50,835 nt of DNA from Actinomycetota bacterium (GCA_030836785.1 JAUPLT010000197.1:1-50835), one strand, 5' to 3'; shown: positions 1 to 9,382, counted from the stretch's first letter. The notes: a model not told the origin generated them from the sequence alone. Made by a program: numbers and translations.

Positions 1-81
1 GGGACGGTCGGCGTCGAATCGGGACGGCGCGGCAGATGGAGCGGCAAGGTCGAACTGCCCCTGACGTGGCTCGTCGCCCAC
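1..81 (-). CDS. 5' end of a probable MerR-family regulator (partial)
   Basis: Only the first 27 codons lie in the window. The frame opens with GTG at 81 (peptide VGDEPRQGQFDLAAPSAA...) and runs off the left edge without a stop. An AGAGGA Shine-Dalgarno-like sequence lies about 6 nt upstream of this GTG. The identity is inferred only from synteny: in M. tuberculosis the gene after the Rv1829-type nuclease on the same strand is Rv1830, a MerR-like regulator. The visible peptide is a low-complexity N-terminal tail and shows no helix-turn-helix, so it does not itself prove the family. Confidence 0.5.
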   Translation of the reverse strand, partial: MGDEPRQGQFDLAAPSAAPSRFDADRP

Positions 82-249
82 GGTGATTCCTCTCGCCGTT
101 CGAACACGGTGACCCACCGACCGCGCGGGGCGCGGAGTGGTTCGAGCATACGCCTGTCGGCGCTTCGTCATATATGGCCACGAATGATGGCCCTGCCCGG
201 CATCCGGATCGCGTGTCGAGATCAGGAACATCCGAGATGAGACGCGTCC

Positions 250-278
250 GTGACCTCGCCGGCTGTGCCGCGGGTCAC
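250..278 (-). terminator. Stem-loop at the 3' end of the DUF151 gene
   Basis: Outer arms GTGACC (250-255) and GGTCAC (273-278) enclose an inner CGGC/GCCG stem around TGT. The hairpin contains the stop codon of the upstream gene and has no U-run, which is usual for mycobacterial hairpins. A terminator role is inferred. Confidence 0.4.
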
Positions 279-769
279 CCTGCCTTGAAGTCGTCCGGGG
301 AGATGGTGTCGAGAAACTCCTTGAACTTCTCCACCTCGTCCTCCCTGACAGCACCGGAGGCTTCCGCGTCGCTCTCGTCCGGGATCAGCAGGCCGGCGGC
401 GTCGAGAACCGCATCTTCGACAAAGATCGGCACCCCCATCCGCAGTGCGATGGCCACCGAGTCAGATGGGCGGGCGGACACCGTGATGTCATGGTCGAAG
501 ACGAGCTCGGCGTAGAACGTGCCTTCCTGGAGATCCACGATGCGCACCTCCCTGAGAGAGTGCCCCAGCGCGCCAATGACATCCCCGAACAGATCATGGG
601 TGAGCGGACGGGCGGGCTCAACGCCCTGCTGCTTGAGGATGATCGCGTTGGCCTCGTTCGGACCGATCCAGATCGGCAGGTACCGATCACCGACGGTTTC
701 GCGCAACAACAGCACCGGCTGATTCGCAGGCTGCTCCACCCGGATTCCGACGACGTGAACCTCGGCCAT
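275..769 (-). CDS. Bifunctional nuclease family protein (DUF151), Rv1829-like
   Basis: 164 aa, starting MAEVHVVGIRVEQPANQPVL. The N-terminal two thirds match the DUF151/bifunctional nuclease fold, including the typical stretches YLPIWIGPNEANAI and RPSDSVAIALRMGVPIFV; the C-terminus is an acidic tail ending in FKEFLDTISPDDF. The frame extends upstream to 862, but I place the start at ATG 769 because GGAGGTGAG lies about 8 nt before it and the longer extension has no family character. It lies between the MerR-type gene and ftsR, as in M. tuberculosis. The family is named after a plant nuclease; its function in mycobacteria is not settled. Confidence 0.88.
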   Translation of the reverse strand: MAEVHVVGIRVEQPANQPVLLLRETVGDRYLPIWIGPNEANAIILKQQGVEPARPLTHDLFGDVIGALGHSLREVRIVDLQEGTFYAELVFDHDITVSARPSDSVAIALRMGVPIFVEDAVLDAAGLLIPDESDAEASGAVREDEVEKFKEFLDTISPDDFKAG

Positions 770-821
770 TGACAGTCTCACCTCCGCGCAGGGACGTTGT
801 CGAAACGCCTCCGCGAGTCTA

Positions 822-899
822 GTCCTGTTCGCCCGACTTCTCCTCGGGACTCCGTCCCGCATCGTCGCCGAGCGGTCCTGTTCGCCCGACTTCTCCTCG
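822..899. repeat. 25-bp direct repeat, two exact copies, period 53
   Basis: The 25-mer beginning GTCCTGTTCGCCCGACTTCT occurs at 822-846 and again at 875-899, in the gap between ftsR and the DUF151 gene. The second copy ends 5 bp from the ftsR stop codon. The 135-bp gap 770-904 holds only this repeat and the DUF151 ribosome binding site. Confidence 0.85.
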
Positions 900-904
900 C
901 GACC

Positions 905-1639
905 TCAGCGGTCCAGGATGTCGCGCACCGCTGACTTGATCAGCGACGTATGCAGGGTGATCGCCAACGCGGCGACCTCACGCGCCAGATCGTCAGCCCG
1001 ATCCCGGGCTCCGGTCCGACCGGCCTTGCCCACCGGGCCGGCGATCTGGGCGATCAGATCGGACTGCCGGTCGGCGGCTGATCGGAACGCACGCAGATGG
1101 CGCGGTTCCACACCGTAGTCGGCCAACGCCCGCGCACATTGGGCGATCACCACCGCATGTTCGTCAAAGAATCCACCCGGGCCGCTGGTGATGATGCCCG
1201 CTTTGCACAATGCGTTGACCACCTGCTCGTCGACACCGGAACGTTCCAGCAGCGCCTCGCGGGTGAGCCGGGCCGACGGGTGGGTGGCGGTGTTGGACAC
1301 GCCAACGTGGCGACTCTCGCCGCCGACCGGGACCAGCCGGGGTGGCGGGTAGGACGGACCCTGCGGCAGTTCGCCGTCGGGTAGGGCGTCAAGTTGCGCC
1401 TTGATGACCTTCAGCGGCAGGTACTGATCGCGTTGGGTGGTCAGGATGAAGCGTAACCGAGAGCAGTCGTAGGCAGTGAAGCGCCGGTAGCCCGACGGGC
1501 TGCGCTGGGGAGTGACCAGGCCCTCGGATTCGAGGAACCGGATCTTAGAGATCGTCACATCCGGGAAGTCCGGGCGCAGCAGATCGAGAACCGCGCCGAT
1601 GGACATCCCGGCGAGGCCAGGCCTATCGGGTGCTGTCAC
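905..1639 (-). CDS. ftsR: FtsR-like MerR-family transcriptional regulator (Rv1828 type)
   Basis: 244 aa. The N-terminal winged-helix region (about residues 8-80) reads [20 protein letters not shown], then [20 protein letters not shown] and [13 protein letters not shown], the typical MerR helix-turn-helix plus wing. The C-terminal half is helical ([20 protein letters not shown]...) and may mediate dimerisation or effector sensing. In Corynebacterium the orthologue FtsR activates ftsZ; in M. tuberculosis Rv1828 is the counterpart. The GTG start at 1639 lies inside the 3' end of garA (17-bp overlap), so the two are very likely co-transcribed and translationally coupled. The length is normal for the family. 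Confidence 0.9.
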   Translation of the reverse strand: MTAPDRPGLAGMSIGAVLDLLRPDFPDVTISKIRFLESEGLVTPQRSPSGYRRFTAYDCSRLRFILTTQRDQYLPLKVIKAQLDALPDGELPQGPSYPPPRLVPVGGESRHVGVSNTATHPSARLTREALLERSGVDEQVVNALCKAGIITSGPGGFFDEHAVVIAQCARALADYGVEPRHLRAFRSAADRQSDLIAQIAGPVGKAGRTGARDRADDLAREVAALAITLHTSLIKSAVRDILDR

Positions 1640-2105
1640 TGCCCTCTGCCGACCGGGGCCCGGTCAGGAAAACCAGCCGGAACTTGCCGATCTGCACTTC
1701 GTCGCCATTAGCCAGGGTGGCCGAGTCGACCGGTTCCCGGTTGACGTAGGTGCCGTTGAGGCTGCCGACGTCGACGACCTGGAAGTCACCGGTGTCGAGC
1801 CGGAACTCGGCGTGCCGACGGCTGACGGTCACATCGTCGAGGAAGATGTCGGAGTCCGGATGCCGGCCGGCGGACGTCGTCGGCTGGTCCAGCAGGAACC
1901 GAGAGCCGGCGTTAGGGCCGCGCTTGACCACCAGCAGCGCCGAACCAACGGGCAGACCTTCGACCCCCGACACGGAACTCTCGCTGGCAGTGCCCGGCGA
2001 CGTCTCAAGGTCATTGAGGAAGTCGGCGCGGAATACCGATGTCGTCTCGACCGTGACCTCATCAGAGGTGTCGTCGGTCCCGGATCGCCGATCGTTCTCC
2101 GTCAA
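1623..2105 (-). CDS. garA: GarA, FHA-domain regulator of glutamate/2-oxoglutarate metabolism
   Basis: 160 aa. The N-terminal tail holds the ETTSVF phospho-acceptor motif with Thr21 and Thr22, the residues phosphorylated by PknG and PknB in characterised mycobacteria. The FHA domain (about 55-145) carries [16 protein letters not shown] and [10 protein letters not shown], the phosphothreonine-binding loops. Unphosphorylated GarA inhibits 2-oxoglutarate dehydrogenase and NAD-glutamate dehydrogenase and activates glutamate synthase (established for the family). The start codon is TTG at 2105, with AGGAG about 8 nt upstream; the open frame fits the known GarA N-terminus. It is first in an overlapping pair with ftsR. 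Confidence 0.95.
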   Translation of the reverse strand: MTENDRRSGTDDTSDEVTVETTSVFRADFLNDLETSPGTASESSVSGVEGLPVGSALLVVKRGPNAGSRFLLDQPTTSAGRHPDSDIFLDDVTVSRRHAEFRLDTGDFQVVDVGSLNGTYVNREPVDSATLANGDEVQIGKFRLVFLTGPRSAEGSDSTR

Positions 2106-2154
2106 CCCGCTACTCCTGTCTGACCTGTTCGTTTCTGGCGCAACGCCACGTCCA

Positions 2155-2160
2155 ACCGTA
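2155..2160 (-). promoter_or_regulatory. Possible -10 box for garA-ftsR
   Basis: On the minus strand TACGGT (TANNNT) sits about 50 nt before the garA start in the 143-bp gap after gcvH. No convincing -35 was seen, so support is weak. Confidence 0.3.
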
Positions 2161-2248
2161 CCCCGCGACAGTCACTGATGTCCCGATCGCCACGGGATCT
2201 CCTGCCGCAACAACCCTAACAACCGGTCCGATGCCGGCCACCCACCGG

Positions 2249-2641
2249 TCAGGCCAGGGTTCCGCGGTAGCCATCGGCATCGAGCAAAGCGGCCAGACCT
2301 TGATCGAGGGCATCGCCGCCGGCCTGCAGTTCCAGCAGCCAGCCCTGCCCATAGGGATCGGAATTGACCAGCGCAGGGTTGCCGTCAAGGTCAGCGTTGA
2401 CCGCGACCACTGTGGCCGAGACAGGGGCGTAGAGGTCCGATACCGACTTGGTGGACTCCACCTCGCCGAATGCCTCCCCAGCCTTCACCTCCGCGCCGAC
2501 CGGGGGAAGCTGCACGAAGACGACGTCGCCGAGGGACGACTGTGCGAAATCGGTGATGCCGACGCGCACAGTGTCTTCTCCGGTGCGCCGGACCCACTCA
2601 TGCTCGGCGGTGTAGCGCAGGTCGGCAGGGATGTCGCTCAC
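2249..2641 (-). CDS. gcvH: Glycine cleavage system H protein
   Basis: 130 aa, the usual length. The lipoyl-acceptor motif [18 protein letters not shown] places the lipoylated lysine at Lys65, and the family C-terminus ([13 protein letters not shown]) follows. The protein shuttles the aminomethyl group of glycine between the P, T and L proteins. GTG start at 2641 with AAGGAG 4 nt upstream. Downstream of the DUF881/Sbp genes and upstream of garA, with a 143-bp gap before garA. No other gcv genes are in the window. Confidence 0.95.
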   Translation of the reverse strand: MSDIPADLRYTAEHEWVRRTGEDTVRVGITDFAQSSLGDVVFVQLPPVGAEVKAGEAFGEVESTKSVSDLYAPVSATVVAVNADLDGNPALVNSDPYGQGWLLELQAGGDALDQGLAALLDADGYRGTLA

Positions 2642-2662
2642 GGGGCTCCTTCGGGTCGGCCG

Positions 2663-3391
2663 CTACTTGACGGGCTGAGCGTATTGGCGGGGTTTCGGTT
2701 GCCGCAAGGCGGTGACCTCCACGCGTTCAGACTGGACCACCGTCACCGAGCCGCCGACCCGCTCGACGCTGTCCACAGCGCCGCCCGGGATGTTCAACGC
2801 GGCCGCCAAAGTGGGCGGATCACCAATGGCCACAATGGAATACGGCGGCCGCAGCGTCTGCGAGTCGATCACCAAGCCGCCCGGCGCCCCGGCCACCCAG
2901 GTATCCACCCCGACTCGCACCGCTTGTTGGCCGGCGCGGATCTCGATCGTCTCGGCGCCCGCGGCACGCAGTTCGTTCAGTACGTCAAGCATGGTTTCAG
3001 CAGGGACGCCGGGGCCGGGATCGGCGACGGTCACGGTGACCCCGGGTCCGGTGGCGGCAACGGTGCCGGCCAAAATCGCCAGCGCGGCCAACCGGGCTTC
3101 GGCGTTTTGGATGGCGGCCTGATCGCCGCTGCCGGCCGCCTGCATGGCGGCGAGGTTGCGCTGGAGTTCCGCCACCTCGGTGTTCAACGCGGCCTCTTGC
3201 CGTTGCAGGGAGTCCAGCAGGACCATCAAGTCAGCGGGCCGGGCGGAACTGAGCGCGTCGACCGAATCCGTCTGGCGGACCTGGGTGGCGATGGCGATCC
3301 CCAGCAGCAGGCACAGCACGACGGCCAGCACCCCGAAGGCCCGCCGGCGCTCGCCGGGAAACTCGTGGCGGCCGTGCTGCCCGTCAGGCAC
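2663..3391 (-). CDS. DUF881 family membrane protein (Rv1825 type)
   Basis: 242 aa. A short cytoplasmic N-terminus is followed by one membrane segment (about 18-36, AFGVLAVVLCLLLGIAIATQ), a predicted coiled coil (about 55-90, LMVLLDSLQRQEAALNTEVA...) and an extracytoplasmic DUF881 domain (GPGVTVTVADPGPG, LNELRAAGAETIEIRAGQQA, PPYSIVAIGDPPTL). Starts with GTG at 3391, overlapping the 3' end of the small basic protein gene by 8 bp. One of two DUF881 proteins flanking sbp, as in other actinobacteria; the conserved cluster suggests a membrane complex. The function is unknown. Confidence 0.85.
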   Translation of the reverse strand: MPDGQHGRHEFPGERRRAFGVLAVVLCLLLGIAIATQVRQTDSVDALSSARPADLMVLLDSLQRQEAALNTEVAELQRNLAAMQAAGSGDQAAIQNAEARLAALAILAGTVAATGPGVTVTVADPGPGVPAETMLDVLNELRAAGAETIEIRAGQQAVRVGVDTWVAGAPGGLVIDSQTLRPPYSIVAIGDPPTLAAALNIPGGAVDSVERVGGSVTVVQSERVEVTALRQPKPRQYAQPVK

Positions 3392-3716
3392 CGAACAACC
3401 TTCGCCGCAGCGCCGCGGCGTTCCCGAAGATGCGGATGCCCAATACGACGATGATGGCCGTCGACAACTGGGTGCCCACCCCCAACTGGTCGCCGAGGTA
3501 GACGATCAGCGCCGCCACTGAGGTGTTGAAGAGGAAAGACACCACGAAGACCTTCGCATCGAAGGCCTTCTCCAGATAAGCCCGCAGCCCCCCGAATACC
3601 GCGTCGAGCGCCGCCACCACCGCGATCGGCAGGTAAGGCTGAACCGCCTCAGGCACATCCGGCTGGAACACCAGGCCGATGACGATGCCGACGACAAGTG
3701 CCGCGATACCGATCAT
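3384..3716 (-). CDS. sbp: Small basic family protein (DUF1290), Sbp
   Basis: 110 aa with three to four hydrophobic segments (IAALVVGIVIGLVF, YLPIAVVAALDAVFGGLRAY, VFVVSFLFNTSVAALIVYLG, LSTAIIVVLGIRIFGNAAAL). The central AALDAVFGGLRAYLE and the C-terminal GIRIFGNAAALRR are typical of DUF1290, which in Firmicutes and actinobacteria is encoded near division and envelope genes. It overlaps the upstream DUF881 gene by 4 bp (ATGA) and the downstream one by 8 bp, so the three are one translationally coupled unit. The molecular role is not established. Confidence 0.88.
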   Translation of the reverse strand: MIGIAALVVGIVIGLVFQPDVPEAVQPYLPIAVVAALDAVFGGLRAYLEKAFDAKVFVVSFLFNTSVAALIVYLGDQLGVGTQLSTAIIVVLGIRIFGNAAALRRRLFGA

Positions 3717-4588
3717 CGGTGCCCCTCCCCGCTCTTACGGGCCACCGCAACCTCCCGGCCGACGGTGGCCGGAACTGTCAGTTCGTCCTCGGTACTGACC
3801 CGCACACCGACCCGGTAGGCCGCTTCGAGTAACCGCAATCGCTGCAGCGCACCGCTACGCCCGAAGCCTTCGGCCAGTTCAGCGGGCGATCCTATCGCCG
3901 CGATCGTGTACGGGCTGGCGATGGGCCGGTTGTCGGCGAGAATCGCACCACCGGCCTGGCGCAGCGTGGCGCCGGGTCCGATCCTGACTCCGCTCACCGC
4001 GACCGCCTCGGCGCCCGCAGCCCACAGTGCGTTGACGGCAGCCTGCAGGTCGCGGTCGAGAATCACCTGCCGGGTTCCAGGCAGACGCGGTTTGGAGACG
4101 TCGGTCAGGTCCGCGCCAACCCCGGGTTCGGTCAGCGTGACCGCCAGACCCGGACCACGCACCGCGGTCGTCGCGGCGCTGATGTCCAACGCGTCCAGAC
4201 GGCCGAGCAGGGTGCGCCCGGTCTCGTCGGCCGCCAGTTCCTGCCGTGCGACGGCATCGGACTCTGCGCTCAACTCGTCCCGGCGGGCGGTCAACCTGCC
4301 GGTACGGTCTTCGGCGTTGCGCACGCTGGCGGCGAGGATCTGGCGAGCCTCATTGAGCCCCGGCGCCGTGGACCGGGCCTGCGAGACGGCCGCGGCGAAC
4401 ACCACCGCGATCAGCAGTGCCGCCAGTGCCTGCCACCACCGGTCGTACGGCCTGCGGTCACCGCGAGCCGCACGTTCGGCGGCAGCGGCGGCATAACCGG
4501 GGTCGAGATGATCGGACAGCAGTGAGCGCAGCAACGACGGCATGGCTCGGGAACCGAGATCCACCGCACGGGCTTCAGACGATGGCAC
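3713..4588 (-). CDS. DUF881 family membrane protein (Rv1823 type)
   Basis: 291 aa: cytoplasmic N-terminus of about 50 residues, one membrane segment (WWQALAALLIAVVFAAAVSQ), a helical linker rich in Arg/Glu (NAEDRTGRLTARRDELSAES) and a DUF881 domain (RGPGLAVTLTEPG, VNALWAAGAEAVAVSGVRIG, ASPYTIAAIGSPAELAEGF). I use GTG 4588, which overlaps the pgsA2 stop by 14 bp and has GAAGG about 9 nt upstream; an ATG at 4543 is the alternative. Paralogous to the DUF881 protein at 2663-3391 on the other side of sbp. The function is unknown. Confidence 0.83.
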   Translation of the reverse strand: MPSSEARAVDLGSRAMPSLLRSLLSDHLDPGYAAAAAERAARGDRRPYDRWWQALAALLIAVVFAAAVSQARSTAPGLNEARQILAASVRNAEDRTGRLTARRDELSAESDAVARQELAADETGRTLLGRLDALDISAATTAVRGPGLAVTLTEPGVGADLTDVSKPRLPGTRQVILDRDLQAAVNALWAAGAEAVAVSGVRIGPGATLRQAGGAILADNRPIASPYTIAAIGSPAELAEGFGRSGALQRLRLLEAAYRVGVRVSTEDELTVPATVGREVAVARKSGEGHR

Positions 4589-5162
4589 CGCGACGGACCT
4601 TCGGCAGTGTGCGCACCACCATGGCGACCTGGATCAGGTACAGCACCGCCGACCACAGGTACATACCCGTGCCCCAGATCACGAATCCCCACCCGCACGC
4701 GCCGATCACCCTGCTCCACAACGCATCCCACTGACCGAGCAGGATCAGCGGCAGCCCGGACATCAGTGCGAAGGTGGCCGCCTTGCCGATGTAGGTGACC
4801 GGTAAGGCGGCCACCCCGCGGCCGCGAAGCACCGGCAGCGTCGCCGCCAGGACGACATCCCGGCCTAGCAGCACCGCGACCAGCCACCATGGGACGACAC
4901 CGGCGAAAGCCAGACCCACCGGAACCGCGATCATGTAGATCCGGTCCACCAGAGGGTCGAGCAACTCCCCCAATCGCGACGACTGGTTTTCCATCAACCG
5001 GGCGATCTTTCCGTCAGCCCAGTCCGACACTCCGCTGAACATCAGGACACCGGTGGCGGGGCCGTAGGCGTGCACGCCCAGCAGCAGGTACAGGAATACC
5101 GGAACCAGCACCAAGCGGATCACGCTGAGCACGTTCGGGATCGTCCACACCCGGCCCTCCAT
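4575..5162 (-). CDS. pgsA2: CDP-alcohol phosphatidyltransferase (PgsA2, Rv1822 type)
   Basis: 195 aa, several membrane helices. The CDP-alcohol phosphotransferase signature D-G-x2-A-R-x8-G-x3-D-x3-D is complete: DWADGKIARL, then GELLDPLVD. Such enzymes join CDP-diacylglycerol to an alcohol acceptor in the inner membrane; phosphatidylglycerophosphate or cardiolipin synthesis is the usual assignment, but the acceptor cannot be read from sequence. The frame stays open to 5375, but the extra residues only translate the 39-bp repeat. ATG 5162 is supported by TAGGTT 7 nt upstream, suggesting a leaderless mRNA. First gene of the pgsA2-DUF881-sbp-DUF881 operon. Confidence 0.9.
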   Translation of the reverse strand: MEGRVWTIPNVLSVIRLVLVPVFLYLLLGVHAYGPATGVLMFSGVSDWADGKIARLMENQSSRLGELLDPLVDRIYMIAVPVGLAFAGVVPWWLVAVLLGRDVVLAATLPVLRGRGVAALPVTYIGKAATFALMSGLPLILLGQWDALWSRVIGACGWGFVIWGTGMYLWSAVLYLIQVAMVVRTLPKVRRGAIV

Positions 5163-5169
5163 ACCCGCC

Positions 5170-5175
5170 AACCTA
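5170..5175 (-). promoter_or_regulatory. -10 box for a leaderless pgsA2 transcript
   Basis: TAGGTT on the minus strand followed by 7 nt (GGCGGGT) and then the ATG at 5162. This spacing places the transcription start at the start codon. Confidence 0.55.
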
Positions 5176-5215
5176 ACCCGGGGCGAACGGAAAGCCCCCC
5201 GGCAGGTCCCGCATG

Positions 5216-5320
5216 GCGCTAGCGGAACACCCCAGGGAGACAGCCGGGTGTGCAGCGCTAGCGGAACACCCCAGGAAGACAGCGGGGTGTGCAGCGCTAG
5301 CGGAACACCCCGGGGAGGCT
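5216..5320. repeat. 39-bp tandem repeat at the 3' end of secA2
   Basis: Two nearly identical 39-bp units (5216-5254 and 5255-5293), each starting GCGCTAGCGGAACACCCC, are followed by a third partial copy (from 5294) that lies in secA2 and includes its stop codon (5297-5299). In the secA2 direction the unit thus repeats the end of the gene (GVFR-stop) downstream. It occupies most of the secA2-pgsA2 gap. Confidence 0.9.
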
Positions 5321-7678
5321 CAGCGCTGAGAGCGCATCGTCGCGCAACGGGTTGTCGTGAACCATGTAGGTCCACGTCGACGTCGGTCGCGCCAGCTTGG
5401 ACAGGTCCAGCCCGGGCTCATCCTCGAGGACGTTGGCGGTCTCGAAGGTTTGTTGAGATGCCTCGATCGCGTCAGCGGCCAGGTGCGCGAACCCGTCGAC
5501 GGCCAGTCGGTGGAATTCGTCGAGCGGGTTCTGCCGTCCCAGTGCCCGCAGGTGGATGCTCTCGCGGATATCGGCGAGATACGCCAGATGGTCGGCCCAC
5601 CCGCGGTCCAGGTGGTACAGCATGATCCGCCGGCAGATCCGTTCCATCTCCTGCTCGGCAGCCTCGTCGTCCGCGCCGTCCGCAGCAATTCTGGACAGCA
5701 GTTCGTCGTAGCGCTCAGGCGAGAGCTCACGCAGTTCCTCTCGGGCCGCCGACGTGCTCAGCAACGTGTTCCGCCGCTCCACGATGATGGCCCGCTGCTG
5801 GGCGATCAGCTGGTTGTAGCGCCACGTGTTGGCATGGACGTCCAGCAGCCGGCCTTCGGCGACACGCTGCGCGTGGTCGAGCAGGATAACCGCCTTCGGG
5901 CTGGTGACCCGGCCGGTCTCGTCGCATTCCATCGGCAGTTTCGACGCATCCACATGGGCTTCGACGACGTCATCCTCCCAACTGGCAAAGAACACCGACG
6001 ATCCCGGATCACCCTGACGCCCGGCGCGGCCGCGCAGCTGGTTGTCCAGCCGCTCAGTGCGGTGCCGGCCGGTGCCGACTACGTGCAGCCCGCCGAGATC
6101 GGCCACCGCTTCCTTCTCGGGGGCGTCGTCCGCCGCGTCCGAGCCGCCCAGCCGGATGTCGGTACCGCGACCGGCCATCTGGGTCGACACCGTCACCGAC
6201 CCGAGCTTGCCCGCCTCGGCGATGACGGCCGCCTCTTCCTCGTCGTTCTTGGCGTTGAGGACGACGGCGGGAACACCGCGCCGCACCAATCGGCGGTGGA
6301 GGTCTTCGGATTCGGCGACGTCATGGGTTCCGACCAGCACGGGTTGACCGGAGGCGTGCACCTCGATGATGTGGTCGATGATCGCCTCATTTTTGGCCGC
6401 GGCGCTGACGTAGACCCGATCGGGTTCGTCGACCCGCACGTTCGGGGTGTTCAGCGGAATCGGCGAAACCCCGAGCGAGTAGAACTGTCGCAATTGCTCC
6501 CCGGCGGCCAAGGCGGTTCCGGTCATCCCGCATACCGTCGGATACCTGTTGACCAGCGCCTGCACCGTGATGGTGTCGAGCACCTCGCCGGTCTCGGTGG
6601 TCTCGATGCCCTCCTTGGCCTCGACGGCCGCCTGTAGCCCGTCCGGCCAGCGCTGCAGGGTGGCGATCCTGCCGCGGGAGGCGTTGATCAGCTGCACGGC
6701 ACCGTCGCGGACGATGTAGTGCACGTCGCGCTGCAGCAGGACGTGGGCGTGCAGGGCGACGTTGACCTCGGTCAGTGTGGTGGAGACGTGCTCCTCTGAG
6801 TACAGGTCGATACCGCCGAGCGCCTTCTCCAACTGTTGGGCGCCGGCCTCGGTGAGGTGCACGTTGCGGCTGTCGCTGTCGGTGGCGCAGAACTCCTCCC
6901 CGCGTTGACTGGCGATCAACTCTCCGACCAGCCGCACCACCTCCAGCCGCGGCGTCTCGCGGTGGCTGGTGCCGGCCAGCACCAGGGGCACCAGGGCTTC
7001 GTCGACCAGCACCGAGTCGGCCTCGTCGACGAGCGCGACGTCCGGGTTGGGCGACACCAGATCGGCAACGTCGGTCACCAACTGGTCGCGCAGGACGTCG
7101 AACCCGATCTCGTTGATGGAGGCGTACGTGACGTCACACCGGTAGGCGGCCCGACGATCGCCCGGAGTGGACTCCGCGGTGACCCACCCGACCGTCAGGC
7201 CCAGCGCCTCGATCAGCGGACCCATCCACTCCGCGTCGCGGCGGGCCAGGTAGTCGTTGATGGTGACAACGTGCACGTTGCGGCCGGCCAGCGCATAGCC
7301 CGCCGCGGCGATGGCGCCGGACAACGTCTTGCCCTCTCCGGTGGCCATCTCCACGACGTCGCCGGCCATCATCCGCAGCGCACCGAGCAACTGGACATCG
7401 AAAGGACGGAGCCCGGTCACCCGGTCGGCGGCCTCACGGGCGATCGCCAGGAACTGCGGCATGTCGGTGGACTCGGCGAGATCGCCGAGTTTGAGGAGCT
7501 TGGCCGCCTTGGCGAGCTGCGCGTCATCGAGGCCCTTGGCCTTCTCGTCGAACTGCGCCGCCGCCTCCACCTCGGCCATCGACTGCGACTTCACCTTGTC
7601 GGTGCTCGCGCCCAGTAGCCGCCAGAAGCCGCGGCTCAGCCGGCCCTGGCCGGATGCGGTCTTGGGTGTCTTTGCCAC
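5297..7678 (-). CDS. secA2: Accessory Sec translocase ATPase SecA2
   Basis: About 793 aa. DEAD motor features are present: Walker A ATGEGKT (about residues 112-118 from this start), VDEAD Walker [12 protein letters not shown] and [13 protein letters not shown] helicase motif, and the SecA2 C-terminus ending [10 protein letters not shown]. It lacks the long C-terminal zinc-binding tail of SecA1, as expected for actinobacterial SecA2. It powers export of a subset of proteins. I prefer GTG 7678 (VAKTPK) over GTG 7699 because TACCGT lies 7 nt before it and the M. tuberculosis protein has a similar VPKT segment. Its last codons are duplicated downstream (see repeat). Confidence 0.95.
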   Translation of the reverse strand: MAKTPKTASGQGRLSRGFWRLLGASTDKVKSQSMAEVEAAAQFDEKAKGLDDAQLAKAAKLLKLGDLAESTDMPQFLAIAREAADRVTGLRPFDVQLLGALRMMAGDVVEMATGEGKTLSGAIAAAGYALAGRNVHVVTINDYLARRDAEWMGPLIEALGLTVGWVTAESTPGDRRAAYRCDVTYASINEIGFDVLRDQLVTDVADLVSPNPDVALVDEADSVLVDEALVPLVLAGTSHRETPRLEVVRLVGELIASQRGEEFCATDSDSRNVHLTEAGAQQLEKALGGIDLYSEEHVSTTLTEVNVALHAHVLLQRDVHYIVRDGAVQLINASRGRIATLQRWPDGLQAAVEAKEGIETTETGEVLDTITVQALVNRYPTVCGMTGTALAAGEQLRQFYSLGVSPIPLNTPNVRVDEPDRVYVSAAAKNEAIIDHIIEVHASGQPVLVGTHDVAESEDLHRRLVRRGVPAVVLNAKNDEEEAAVIAEAGKLGSVTVSTQMAGRGTDIRLGGSDAADDAPEKEAVADLGGLHVVGTGRHRTERLDNQLRGRAGRQGDPGSSVFFASWEDDVVEAHVDASKLPMECDETGRVTSPKAVILLDHAQRVAEGRLLDVHANTWRYNQLIAQQRAIIVERRNTLLSTSAAREELRELSPERYDELLSRIAADGADDEAAEQEMERICRRIMLYHLDRGWADHLAYLADIRESIHLRALGRQNPLDEFHRLAVDGFAHLAADAIEASQQTFETANVLEDEPGLDLSKLARPTSTWTYMVHDNPLRDDALSALSLPGVFR

Positions 7679-7685
7679 GGCGACA

Positions 7686-7691
7686 ACGGTA
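7686..7691 (-). promoter_or_regulatory. -10 box for a leaderless secA2 transcript
   Basis: TACCGT on the minus strand, 7 nt (TGTCGCC) before GTG 7678. It lies inside the longer alternative frame, which argues against the 7699 start. Confidence 0.5.
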
Positions 7692-7726
7692 CCGCTCACG
7701 GGCTGCGGCGAATTCGAGCGGAGCGG

Positions 7727-9370
7727 TCAGGCCAGATTGGAGCGCCGCGGGTAGGCGACCGCCGGATCGGTCAGGGTGTTCACCACGGCCGGCACCCCGC
7801 AGTCGAAGGCGCGGCGCAGCGCGGGCCGCAACTGCTCCGGCGCCGACACCAATTCACCATGGCCGCCGAGCGCCCGCACCACCTCGTCATAGCGGGTGCC
7901 CGGCCGCAGGTCGGCCACCACCGAGTAGCCGTACAGCATCTCCATCGGGTGCTTTTCCAGCGCCCAGATGCCGTTGTTGCCGACCACCGACACCACGTGC
8001 ACGCCGTGGCGGACCAGGGTGTCCCACTCCATTCCGGAGAAGCCGAAGGCACCGTCGCCCTGCACGAGGACCACCTGTCGGTCGGGCCGGGCCAGCTTGG
8101 CGGCCAGCGCATATCCCGGGCCCGACCCCAGGCAGCCGAAGGGTCCGCTGTCCAGCCAGGCGCCCGGAACGTAACTGTCGATGACCCGCCCGGCGTAGGA
8201 CCCGAAGTCCCCGGCGTCGACGACGATGATCGCGTCGCGGTCCAGCAGTGGCAACAGTTCGGCGTACACCCGCATCGGGTGCAGTGGGGTGCGGTCGTCG
8301 GCGAGTTCGTTGGTCTCGGCGGCGCGCGCCCTGCTCTCGACGGTGCGCAGCGAGCCGATCCACTCCTCGTGCTCGCCGATGGCAGCGCCCGCCAGCGCGC
8401 CGAGGGTGGCCGACAGGTCTCCGTAGAGCCTGGCGGCGACGGTCCGGGGATGTGGCCGGTCCGGTGTGCAGCGGTCGGCGACGATCAGTTCGGTGTCCGC
8501 GCCGAACACCGCCCCGAACCCGAGCCGGAAGTCCATCGGGACGCCGACCACGACGGCAACGTCGGCCTGGGCGAGCGCGGCCGACCGGGCCCGGGAGAAC
8601 GCCAGGTCGTGGTCGGCCCCGACGATCCCGCGCGCCATACCGTTGGCGAACACCGGGATCCGCAGCCGCTCGGCGAGGGCGCGCAGTTCGTGCTCGGCGT
8701 GCCCCCACCAGACGTTCGTCCCGGCCATGATCACCGGGCGTTGGGCACCTGCGAGCAGGTCGATGGCCCGTTGAAGCGCAACGCCGTCGGCGGCGGCGGC
8801 GGGTATCGGCTCGGTCAGCGCCCCGGGGCCACCCCGGTCGGAGACTTCACCGAAGACGTGGTCCATCGGGAAGTCGACGAAACCCACCCCCGACGGTGCT
8901 CCGACAGCGGCGCGCAGTGCGTCGTCGACGCGGTCGCCGGCAGCGGCGGCCGACTCGGCGGTGGCCGCGTATCGGCACAGCGGCGCCACGAACGGCACAT
9001 GGTCGATTTCCTGCAGCGAACCCATCCCCCACCGCAGAGCCGGCGCCCGACCACCGAGCACGAGCAGCGGCGACTGGTTCTGCTGCGCCGCCGCCATCGC
9101 GCTCATCCCGTTGGTGATTCCCGGCCCGGCGGTCAGCGCGGCCACCCCCGGCACCCGGGTCACCTTCGACCAGCCCTCCGCGGCGAACGCCGCGGTCTGT
9201 TCGTGGCGGGTGTCGATCAGCCGGATCCCCTCGCTGCGACAGCCGTCGTAGATCGAGAAGAGATGCCCGCCGGACAACGTGAACATGGTGTCGATCCCGC
9301 TGGCGCGGAGCCGTCGGGCGATCAGCCGGCCGGCATGGATGGGGGTGTCCGTCGCATCGTCGATGGCCAT
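7727..9370 (-). CDS. ilvG: Thiamine-diphosphate enzyme, acetolactate synthase-like (IlvG, Rv1820 type)
   Basis: 547 aa with the three-domain ThDP layout: N-terminal PYR domain with catalytic Glu57 in [12 protein letters not shown], a central domain ([17 protein letters not shown]...) and a C-terminal PP domain with the GDG...NN cofactor motif ([17 protein letters not shown], then [12 protein letters not shown]). Annotated in M. tuberculosis as an acetolactate synthase large subunit, but no small regulatory subunit lies nearby and the substrate is unproven; related decarboxylases (oxalyl-CoA type) share this layout. ATG at 9370 with TAGGCT 6 nt upstream suggests a leaderless mRNA. It precedes secA2 with a 48-bp gap. 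Confidence 0.88.
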   Translation of the reverse strand: MAIDDATDTPIHAGRLIARRLRASGIDTMFTLSGGHLFSIYDGCRSEGIRLIDTRHEQTAAFAAEGWSKVTRVPGVAALTAGPGITNGMSAMAAAQQNQSPLLVLGGRAPALRWGMGSLQEIDHVPFVAPLCRYAATAESAAAAGDRVDDALRAAVGAPSGVGFVDFPMDHVFGEVSDRGGPGALTEPIPAAAADGVALQRAIDLLAGAQRPVIMAGTNVWWGHAEHELRALAERLRIPVFANGMARGIVGADHDLAFSRARSAALAQADVAVVVGVPMDFRLGFGAVFGADTELIVADRCTPDRPHPRTVAARLYGDLSATLGALAGAAIGEHEEWIGSLRTVESRARAAETNELADDRTPLHPMRVYAELLPLLDRDAIIVVDAGDFGSYAGRVIDSYVPGAWLDSGPFGCLGSGPGYALAAKLARPDRQVVLVQGDGAFGFSGMEWDTLVRHGVHVVSVVGNNGIWALEKHPMEMLYGYSVVADLRPGTRYDEVVRALGGHGELVSAPEQLRPALRRAFDCGVPAVVNTLTDPAVAYPRRSNLA

Positions 9371-9376
9371 CTGACG

Positions 9377-9382
9377 AGCCTA
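9377..9382 (-). promoter_or_regulatory. -10 box for a leaderless ilvG transcript
   Basis: TAGGCT on the minus strand, 6 nt (CGTCAG) before ATG 9370. Confidence 0.5.

Noticed and set aside
2231..3454. Long open frame opposite gcvH and a DUF881 gene
   Set aside because: Antisense frame of GC-rich coding DNA; composition and lack of any motif mark it as a shadow.
5216..5320. CRISPR-like array
   Set aside because: Units are contiguous without unique spacers and derive from the secA2 3' end.
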